Shown here in pieces: positions 53,501-61,807 of a DNA stretch of 64,000 nucleotides. The notes beneath the pieces were generated by a model. It searched no databases. It saw only the letters and a list, made by a program, of their open reading frames with translations, and was not told the origin of the DNA. The DNA comes from Lonicera japonica (Eukaryota; Streptophyta; Magnoliopsida; Dipsacales; Caprifoliaceae). Location: assembly GCA_021464415.1 (NCBI GenBank), contig CM038471.1, forward strand, positions 28,369,234 through 28,433,233, read 5' to 3'. The position numbers were made by a program, and so were the translations under genes. Numbering within the stretch: position 1 is the first letter of the stretch; each line of letters begins with the position of its first letter.

Positions 53501-54629
53501 TAATTATGAGAGTTATAGGGCTATAGGGGTAAATTATGTAATTTTCCAAACCTGAGGGTACTTTGGTGTAAATATGAGAGTTATAGGGCTATAAGGGTAA
53601 ATTATGTATTTTTCCAAAACGTGAGGGTACTTTGGTGTAATTATGAGAGTTATAGGGCTATAGGGGTAAATTATGTAATTTTCCAAACCCGAGGGTACTT
53701 TGGTGTAAATATAAGAGTTATAGGGCTATAGGGGTAAATTATGTAATTTTCCAAACCTGAGGGTACTTTGGTATAATTATGAGAGTTATAGGGCTATAGG
53801 GGTAAATTATGTAAATTTTCCAAAACCTGAGGGTACTTTGGTGTAAATATGAGAGTTATAGGGCTATAAGGGTAAATTATGTATTTTTCCAAAAACGTGA
53901 GGGTACTTTGGTGTAATTATGAGAGTTATAGGGCTATAGGGGTAAATTATGTAATTTTCCAAACCCGAGGGTACTTTGGTGTAAATATAAGAGTTATAGG
54001 GCTATAGGGGTAAATTATGTAAATTTTCCAAAACCTGAGGGTACTTTGGTGTAATTATGATAGTTATAGGGCTATAGGGGTAAATTATGTAATTTTCCAA
54101 ACCTGAGGGTACTTTGGTGTAATTATGAGAGTTATAGGGCTATAGGGGTAAATTATGTAATTTTCCAAAACCTGAGGGTACTTTGGTGTAATTATGAGAG
54201 ATATAGGGTTATAAGGGGTAAATTATGTATTTTTCCTAAAAACTAAGAGGGATCACAGGTAAAAGTATGTGTTCGCTAAAATCGGGCGTTATTCCTAGGC
54301 AGACATGCATACTAACATTATCTAAAAACGAATACAGGAAACGACAAGAAGCAGAACAGATAAATGCACGAACGAAGACATACCAGAGATCGACGACGAA
54401 TCTCGTGAGAGACAGGCTCCATCAAAAGCCACGGGACATCCGGGACCGGAGCAGCTCGGATAGCATCCCGATAGACCACCGCTCGACCGCGGTCTATCCC
54501 ATCCTCATCATACCAATCCAAATCCGCCCAGTCGTCATGATGAGGGCTGCAGCGGAGAACGCCCTGAGCGTCAGTGAAAGTGACCTCCTCCTGGTCGCCC
54601 TCCAGTCTGTCGGGATGAGCAGGGTCCAT
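50506..54629 (-). CDS. Antisense plant-mobile-domain (PMD) gene, five exons, lightly broken
   Basis: I read exons 54384-54629, 52413-53080, 52151-52324, 50964-52071 and 50506-50874 on the minus strand, all GT-AG and phase 0, about 854 codons in total. The start is MDPAHPDRLEGD. Exon 2 has the PMD signature TFHWSWGEMTMTPLD followed by LTGIP, preceded by a Trp/Gly-rich entry (WVGRGWGSPNT). Exon 4 encodes a Pro/Glu/Gly-rich disordered region, and exon 5 ends Ser/Arg-rich with KRARVD, a possible nuclear signal. Three breaks: a C run of 6 at 52817-52822 (one short), an A run of 6 at 51789-51794 (one long), and a TAG at 50803-50805 (minus strand) where a Gln codon fits. The two homopolymer shifts could be assembly errors. 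PMD proteins MAIN/MAIL1 act in plant gene expression and TE silencing; this protein's role is unknown. Confidence 0.8.
53100..54235 (-). repeat. Minisatellite, about 68-bp unit x 16-17, within PMD-gene intron 1
   Basis: Units carry GAGAGTTATAGGGCTATA, GGGGTAAATTATGTAA and TTTTCCAAACC, then GAGGGTACTTTGGTGTAA. Subtypes alternate (TATAAGGG versus TATAGGGG; AATTATGAG versus AAATATAAG), indicating higher-order duplication of 3-5 units. It fills most of the intron 53081-54383. Confidence 0.95.
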
Positions 54630-54778
54630 CAGGTATAGGTAGGATATATGAAGAAGGTCGGAAAAGTCAAAAACACGGCAGAGCTTCCGCGCTTGGGAGA
54701 GAAGAAAATAAGAGAGAAGGAGAGCTAGAGAGAGAAAGAGAAGGGAGAGAATGAGGTGGAATGAGCTTAGCAGGAGGC

Positions 54779-54862
54779 TTATATAGTGGGGCAGTTTGTC
54801 GCGCGACAAATGGCCACATTGTCGCGCGACAAAGAACCATCCCACCGAAGTGTCGCGCGACA
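54779..54862 (-). promoter_or_regulatory. Promoter of antisense PMD gene: three palindromes and TATA
   Basis: Cores TGTCGCGCGACA at 54797-54808, 54820-54831 and 54851-54862. The nearest is 11 bp from a TATATAA box (complement of 54779-54785). The ATG is 150 bp further, after a CT-rich 5' UTR. Confidence 0.8.
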
Positions 54863-55725
54863 ATCTCCTGTCCCCCCTGATTTTTTGACCTCTTTTCTCA
54901 TTTTTATCTCCTACAGGAGGACTTCCGAGGAGCAGTTTTCGAAAAAAATGCTAAAACCACACACCCATAAAGATTTCAAAGAGAAAATTTCCAAATCATC
55001 TCTCCGAAAAAAAGCGAGAACAGAATGCCACGATTAAAAGTAGTCTCTGATCTCACAGAAGGACCGAGACCATCAAATAAGAAAAGGCAGAATGGCAAGA
55101 TAAGACGGGGATAGAAAAAAATTGAAAAAGTAGAAAAGAGAAATAACCCGTATGAACGCCCAAAGCGAGCGAGAGAAACAGAAATGCAGAGTGACAGGGA
55201 GAGCCACACCAAAAGTGACAGCTAGGCCAAATCGGCTCAGGGCTTCGTTTTGGGTGAGTAAGGCTCCTGATCACGACAAAGGGATGAAAAGACTCCTGGT
55301 CAAAAACAGAGAGGGCCAGGAAAAGTCTTTCCCAAAAGAGGGAGAAATAAGGGCATCGAAAAACAGAAAACGATGTTGGGCCCACCAAAAAGAGAAATTG
55401 AGAAAAGAACAGAGATCAGAGATTGGACTTTCAGACAAATTTTCTTTTCAGCACGATACAGAAGAGATGGTTTGGAAAATCCTCGAATCATCACGCTGCG
55501 GAAAGCAAAAGAAAATCGAAAACTGCCTTCTGAGAAAAGTATCCTCACTCAAGGAAAACATGAGAACAAAATTCAAGAAAGATATAGGAAAGCGGACATT
55601 CGGATAAGATTAGACCTCGAGGAGCTCTTTTTCACCCTCACAAAAACTTCTCTCTCTCACTCTAGCAATCTAAAGAGAGACAAATTAAATTTCTACAAAA
55701 ATCACAAACACAAGCCCTCTTCAGA
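54863..55725. other. Purine-rich region before the 3' repeats of the Tat element
   Basis: Plus-strand ORFs of up to 151 codons occur (55152-55607, 55373-55768), but they are Lys/Glu/Arg-rich, overlap in two frames and show no domain. I treat the region as non-coding. Confidence 0.4.
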
Positions 55726-56200
55726 GGCAAAATCACAAGCCCTCTCCAGAGGCAAAAGTTACTCATGAAAGTCCTCCCAGAGGCATTTTTTCCTTCTTCT
55801 TACAGATCTAGAAGCCCTCCCAGAGAGGCACAACGGTAGTCCTCCCACCTGAGGCGAAGCCCTCCCAGAGAGGCACAAACGGTAGTCCTCCCACCTGAGG
55901 CGAAGCCCTCCCAGAGAGGCACAAACGGTAGTCCTCCCACCTGAGGCGAAGCCCTCCCAGAGAGGCACAACGGTAGTCCTCCCACCTGAGGCGAAGCCCT
56001 CCCAGAGAGGCACAAACGGTAGTCCTCCCACCTGAGGCAAAGCCCTCCCAGAGAGGCACAACGGTAGTCCTCCCACCTGAGGCGCAATGGTAGTCCTCCC
56101 ATCTGAGGCAAGTGGAGCAAGTCAAAGCCCTCGAGAGAGGCAATGAGGTAACAAAAGCCCTCTCCGGAGGCAAAACCAAACACAAAGCCCTCTCCGGAGG
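55726..56200 (+). repeat. GAGGC/GCCCTC hairpin repeat block next to the 3' LTR
   Basis: At 55808-56100 a unit of about 46 bp (AGCCCTCCCAGAGAGGCACA, then ACGGTAGTCCTCCCACCTGAGGC) is repeated six times; further AGCCCTC(T)CCGGAGGCA-type units flank it on both sides. Each half-unit is a short inverted repeat (GCCCTC..GAGGC), so the RNA could form a string of small hairpins. Confidence 0.9.
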
Positions 56201-56317
56201 CACTCATAAGCACTTTTTGCATAAACACTTCTTTAGAGTTCATGCGGGAGCCATGGATCATGGTCTCTTCCAGTCGCCTCAATTCCTTGCAAGCAAGGAG
56301 CTTGAGTCGAGAGGGTC

Positions 56318-57885
56318 TGTAGACACCCCGATCCGTGACCCCCGCAAGAACCCTAACGACCTACGAGACTACTTTTTTTTGGGTCCAGGACACACCCAAG
56401 CACCCGAAACTATCCCGGGGGGGTTTGTTGCGCGACAAACCTATTTTTATGAAGGATTGTCGCACGACATATCACATTGTCGCGCGACAATCATTGGAAT
56501 GTCGCGCGACAATCCCACTATGTCGCGCGACAATCCCTCTCTGCACCCGACCAACCACTTTCTGACACATCACAGTGTCAGGACCCATCACTTCAGCCGT
56601 TTGTCGCACGACATATAGGAATGTCGCGCGACAAACAGATATGTCGCGCGACACTTGCCTTTTTTAGGGAAATGTCGCGCGGCAATCTTCCCCGAGCAGT
56701 ATAAATAGGCAAACACCCCCAAGGGTTCAAAGGCAGCGATGGGAATCTGAGAATTTGGAGCTTTAGATTTGATTTTTATCAAGCACTTTTCTGCTATTAT
56801 CTTATTTCTGAAGAATTATCGAATCTATCCTCGACACTCGACGTGTCCCGTCTCCGGAATCGATTTCTCGAAAATATCTGAAGAAAGAGAAGATTATTAT
56901 CGCCAGAGATCCCTCTGCCGTATTATATTTTCTTTCTTATTATTATTCTCGTCGGGAAGGTAAAGAAAGTCCCTTCTAGTATTTAAAATTAGATATCTGT
57001 GTACTTGTTTTACTTCTGTTTTTCTGTCCACGTTTTATTTGAATAAACTTATTGTCAAGTTACAAATAGTCTATCATTTTCGACACAAAAGACCCTGATA
57101 AAACCATTTTCAAAACCAGAAGAATAAGTACGTTATCGTCCGGATAAACCTTGTTTTCAAACCCCGGACCGATAAAAGACTTATCTAGGAATTAAAATCC
57201 ACATATCCTGTCTTTTTCATAGACTGCGATGTGTCTGATAAACTCTCCTCAAAGAGTTCTGATTCCATATTAAATTAGTCCCGATATTAGATCCGAACTT
57301 TTCCAAAAATAATCACAAACTCGAGAAAACCGTCATTATCTGAGGAAATAATACGAAATACTCTTTCAAAATAAAAGGTTTTTTTTGTCATTTTTCATTT
57401 ACATCTTTTAATTTATAAAAACATCGGATCTCGGAATACAAAGGTTTTCACCCCTTTTTCAGTTTTTCCCGAGAAATAGGGTTTTCTTTTAGAAAGTAGT
57501 AGACTATTGGTAAAAACATCCAAGTTTTTCAACATAGAATAAATATATAAGTCCACTAGAGACCGAAAGGGCGGAATGGGTGCTTAACACCTCCCCAAAC
57601 CGTAATATAGTTCCCGAACCCTATAGAAACCTGGTTTCGCAGACAAACGTGTAAAGAAAGGCTTGTCTATAGCCTTTCCCCTTACACAACCTTTTTGTCC
57701 GTTTTCTCGTAAAACGTACTGGCGACTCTGAACGAACCCCTTTGCATCTAGAATAGACGTAGGGACACCCGATATGAATTATCAAAACAAACTCCAAGCA
57801 AATGGAGCGACGGAATCCCTTCCGACGCTTCAGACCACCACGAACGGGGACGAGACCCGGGGGGTCGCATTTGCGGATTCTCACA
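56318..57885 (+). repeat. 3' LTR of Tat element
   Basis: Begins TGTAGACACCCCGATCC after GAGAGGGTC. The TATA box is TATAAATA at 56700-56707. It matches the 5' LTR to about 57831, then continues to TTCTCACA, which would give the canonical CA end at 57885. Confidence 0.85.
56424..56707 (+). promoter_or_regulatory. 3' LTR palindrome array and TATA box
   Basis: Nine TGTCGCGCGACA-type cores, at the same relative places as in the 5' LTR. The last (56673-56684) reads TGTCGCGCGGCA, one base off, 15 bp before TATAAATA. Confidence 0.85.
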
Positions 57886-58038
57886 GCGATGAAGTGAATT
57901 TTATTTATTTTTTTTTTTTTTTTTGAACATCAAAATATATGCGGAGGTCAACCAATTCTGTATCGAAATAGATATTCTTTATGGGACAGAAGATAATACA
58001 ATGAACCATAGGATTCTCATAATATATGTAATATCAAT

Positions 58039-58895
58039 CAGTATTCTAAAAGGTGAAGGCGTAAGTTTAGACATTTGCTTGTCGAAAAACGAGACGTAAC
58101 CCTTTCGTGCAAATTAATTTTATATTAAAAAATTAATAAATATTTAGTATAGACACAAAAATAGTTTGAAAATGTCATCTTACTGTCATGTATTTTAGTT
58201 TAAGGTGTGAATTGCTAATAAAGATAACTTAGGTGTCATGTCATTATTTTGGATCAATGGCCCATTAATGAATCGAGATTGGATCTGGACTTTTTGAGTC
58301 CACAATTTACAGGATCTTGGGTTTTTTCTACTAAGTATTAACCCAACCAAACCAAGGACAAAAAGGTCCTCACAAATCATATAACTAAAAACCATAGTGT
58401 ATTTATTTTCTCTTCTTTCTTTTCATCCTGCTGTTGCTTCTCTCTCTGTTCGTTCTTCCCCTCCTGCTGCCGTCTGAAATCTCTTGTATTTATTCTCTTC
58501 TTTGTTTTCATCTTGCTGCCGCTTCTCTCTCTATTCGTTCTTCTCCTCCTGTTGCCGTCTGAAATCTCTTCTATCTCTATTCGTTCTTCACTTCTTCGAC
58601 AGTTGGTTTAAGGTTCAAACGGCGTGTTTAGACTTAAGGTTTCAAATTGAAACTTATTTTCTTCTTTTCTATTTGCACAGAAACTACGTCTTTTTCGAAT
58701 TGGGAAGGGGGGAAAAACACGAAAGTCTTAAGCCTCACACGCCTAGGCGTAAAAGGCGCACGCCTCAACCAAAAAGCGTAAGCCTCAACCAAAAGGCGTA
58801 AGCCTAACATACAAAACGCTGATCGTAATAAGCTTTGATGCTTTTTTCTTTCAAGGCGCATCAATGCGCGCCCATGCACGCCTTTGAAAACACTG
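58039..58895. mobile_element. hAT-type non-autonomous element with 8-bp target duplication
   Basis: The left end CAGTATTCTAAAAGGTG and the right inverse CAGTGTTTTCAAAGGCG are flanked by ATATCAAT (58031-58038) and ATATCAAA (58896-58903), 7 of 8 matching. GGCGTAAGCC motifs near both ends are shared with 36954-37682. An internal 83-bp tandem duplication (TTCTCTTCTTT..GCCGTCTGAAATCTCTT) lies at about 58402-58569. Confidence 0.75.
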
Positions 58896-59066
58896 ATATC
58901 AAAAGAAAAAAATTTACCAGGGTCCATTACACCATCCAATGCATAAGCTAAAAGTGTAGGGTAAAGGTGGGTATTTAACCTATTAACGAAGGAGAAAACG
59001 CAGCGGAAAAAAGTTAAAAATAACTCCCATGACATTTGAAGTATCGTGACAAAATTTGAGGATTTC

Positions 59067-59346
59067 CACGACACATGATGTACTGTACCAATGAAGACTT
59101 CCCACAACACATCATGTGTCATGGCTAGGCATCCATGAGTCTCCATTTCCAAAGCATGTGCTCATGTTAATTTTCATAGCATCTTCAGAGCTGATGCATG
59201 AATCTCCGTTTCCAAAGCTCGTGCTCCATTTCCAAAGTAGTGCTCATGTTAATTTTAATAGCTTCTTCAGAGCCATGAGTATCACACGACACATGATGTG
59301 TCGTGGGAATGGAAAAATCTACCACAAGACACATCATGTGTTGTGG
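59067..59346. repeat. Four palindromes built on ACACATSATGTGT
   Basis: Copies at 59067-59082 (half), 59103-59123, 59285-59305 (perfect odd palindrome, arms CACGACACAT) and 59322-59346. Between them a block with TCCATTTCCAAAG and GCTCATGTTAATTTT is itself duplicated (59139-59275). Confidence 0.75.
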
Positions 59347-59418
59347 AAACTTTGGTTTTCTGCCCCAATACAATATATATCGTGTAGTGTACAATCTTGT
59401 CGGCTGCTATATTTGGCT

Positions 59419-59619
59419 TGTGTATACACTATCTACTCCACTTTTACCATTTTACATTCCCGGGTGGAGCATGCAAAAGTAAATATTTAGACTATTAGCT
59501 ATTGGAGTGGAGATAGCTATTGTGTATACACTATCTGCTCCACTTTTACCATTTAACATTCTCAGGTGGGGCGTGCAAAAGTAAATATTTAGACTATTTA
59601 GCTATTGGAGTAGAGATAG
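59419..59619 (+). repeat. Tandem duplication, period about 102 bp
   Basis: TGTATACACTATCT..CTCCACTTTTACCATTT through AAAAGTAAATATTTAGAC and GCTATTGGAGT occurs twice with few differences. Confidence 0.85.
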
Positions 59620-59639
59620 TTTAAGGATATTCGATAAGA

Positions 59640-61219
59640 TTAACCAATAAGTGTAACACATCAAAAATAATAGAGCTATATTCTCATGGAGGGACTTCTT
59701 CGAATGTACTGAGTAAGATAATGGATGCGACATTCTCTATAAGAACATAACTCTTCCATACTCAAAGGGGAAAAAAATTAAAATAAACTATCTATAAAAT
59801 TATTCTTTTCGTCACTAATTACATTGGGTGACAAGATTTTTGTCATCACGTGCTCACTAAACTGCGTCCACTAAAAGTATTGGATGAAGATTTTTGGTCA
59901 CTAAAAGTCTCTCGGTTACTAAAATTTTGCGTTACATTTAGGAAACACTTTTTAACACCAAATTCTAAATTTCGTCAATTTCTTAGTTGTTGCAACTTTT
60001 GTGACACTAAAAATTGTATTGTGTGATGAGCCGCAAATTTTCATTGTTAAAGAAGTACAATTTTTTACTAGTATGTACTTTTATCCCAAAGATTTCATCA
60101 TTAATTTAATAGTTGGAAAGTGCTGCAGCCCAAACAAAAATAAATCTCTAGGCTGGATCTGTCATGTAAAAGAAACCCACGTTTTGACGTTTATGTCAAT
60201 CAAATCAAATCAAATTGTTACTTTTCAATTTTCTAAAAATAGGTATCCATAAATTTGTTTCACGGTCCATTGAGTTGTCCAAGTATAGTTGAACATTAGA
60301 TGTCATTGGTGGCCACGATTTCTGAATTTAAATTTATTTTTGTCAAAAAATCAAAAGTACCCCCCATTTCAAATTAAGAAGTCTCATGGTTTCAAAAAAA
60401 ATAAAATTTTATGAAGTCGCCATAGGTTTCAAATTAAGAATCATATTTTCTTTTTAAAACACAATTATTTTCACACAAAATTTAATTACCTTGAAATTTG
60501 TATTTTTCTTGAAAGAGTATGCTAACATTTCTAGATGTATGTCACAAATACCAGATGTCGCTCCTTTATTAGTCATTTAGTTAATTTATATTCTTCAAGA
60601 TTCCCCGCATACACGAGGTATATTGGATAGATCTACTATCTACCGTCCAAATTGATTCGAGATACACATCTTGAAACTAATCAATATGTACGTCATTCTT
60701 CTTGAAGAAAAATACAAAAGTCAAAGCAAAACTCTTAATTTTAGGAGGAAGAAATAAAAATCACTGCACAACAAAAAAAAAAAAATCATCAAAATGGACA
60801 AAATCCCAGCCTTGGGCCAAAATATATCTACATATAACCTCCACAAATTGAAAACTAAATTTCCATAAAATTACATCAAACTCTACGGAGTTATATGAAA
60901 TATTACATTTATCTCAAATACAACAATATTTATGAGGTTCCCCTTGCATTACACACTAGGAAAAATCCCATGCCTAACTCATTACCCATAAACCTAATGT
61001 TCTGCGGCTATTCATTATCACTCAAATGTGCAAATATGGAAATCAATAGAGGTGAACCACCACCAAAATTGGTTTAAAAACTGAATTTAGAACAAAAAAG
61101 AAACATAAATATTCCGCAGAACACACCTGACAAATTTCCTATTTGACATGCCAAGAAAATCATGGTTGTTCATAGTGTAGTTTTCAAGCTTTAAATGAAT
61201 AAGAACCAAATCCCAGTGT
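59640..61219. other. Intergenic, no gene recognised
   Basis: AT-rich. GTCACTAA-type short repeats near 59810-59930 resemble CACTA subterminal motifs but no ends were found. Nothing else is supported. The last 100-200 bp may be the old 3' flank of the hydrolase pseudogene. Confidence 0.4.
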
Positions 61220-61807
61220 TAGACAAAGCGTTGAAGAAAATCCTTAATCTCGTCGATGTATGGAGACCTTGTAGGAATAATATGACCATTGTCATGTTCA
61301 ATAATCACAAAGCAACCATCTTCAAATAATTATGCCAAATATCTACTGGCTTGGCTTGCTATCTGCCAGTCTTCGCCCTTTTCGTTCCCAAATATATGGA
61401 GCAAAGGGCATTTGATTGATCCTCGTTCAAACTCGGCCAAATTAACAGCAAATCCAGAGCACAAAATCGCAAATCTAAAATCTATTTCACCCTTTAGCTT
61501 TGGTTTTTGTGCACAAACTGAAGCATCCATTACCGCTCCTTGTGAGAATCCTAGGATCCCATCGAACGACCCTGATTGTGCAAACATGGTTTTGAGGTAT
61601 GAAAATGATTCATCAAAACCGTCAGTTTGGTTTTGGTATTGAAGGGAATCAAATGGACCATCAGCTATTTTCCATTCATTGTTTGTTTTTGGATGGGTAT
61701 TAGGAGTAATTAACCACGCAAATTTTTTGTTGCATTTACTTGATGGTGGAGGAGATTCGTGATTATTATCTAGGACAGTTGGATTAGGTTGGTATATGAA
61801 TGATAGT
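61220..61807 (-). pseudogene. Serine-hydrolase (FSH1) domain of rhodanese-like protein 6, truncated
   Basis: The minus strand encodes the alpha/beta-hydrolase domain found at the C-terminus of plant rhodanese-like domain-containing protein 6 (STR6). Features are CNKKFAWLI; FDGILGFSQGA with the nucleophile Ser in GFSQG; IDFRFAILCSGF; CPLLHIFG; and GHIIPT with the catalytic His, ending in DFLQRFV and a stop at 61220-61222. A TAA at 61330-61332 interrupts the frame before FEDGCFVIIEHD. The N-terminal hydrolase start and the whole rhodanese part are missing, because the sequence is cut at 61808 by an LTR. It is non-functional as it stands; identity rests on remembered homologues. Confidence 0.8.

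Larger units (their letters stand above)
39447..57885 (+). mobile_element. Tat-lineage Ty3/gypsy retrotransposon with two antisense genes (about 18.4 kb)
   Basis: Two LTRs of about 1.5 kb start with the same TGTAGACACCCCGATCC. Between them the plus strand holds a gag-pol with Tat features: G-patch-like motifs, an IDNGS protease, RT with YVDD, and a second (archaeal-type) RNase H before integrase. Between pol and the 3' LTR, about 7.7 kb contains two genes on the opposite strand plus a minisatellite and a repeat block. Several frameshifts and stops make gag-pol defective, and the LTRs differ by substitutions and small indels, so the insertion is not recent. Antisense ORFs in this position are known in Tat relatives such as Retand and Grande; the promoter arrangement here is discussed under findings. 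Confidence 0.9.

Noticed and set aside
55152..55768. Lys/Glu-rich plus-strand ORFs before the 3' LTR as an extra Tat protein
   Set aside because: Two overlapping frames of purine-rich sequence with no domain and no conservation evidence.
55800..56282. Minus-strand ORFs of 105-160 codons
   Set aside because: They are produced by the 46-bp tandem repeat being open in several frames. The Gly/Leu-rich periodic translation is an artefact.
59800..59950. CACTA transposon relic
   Set aside because: Only short GTCACTAA-type motifs; no CACTA termini or 3-bp duplication could be found.
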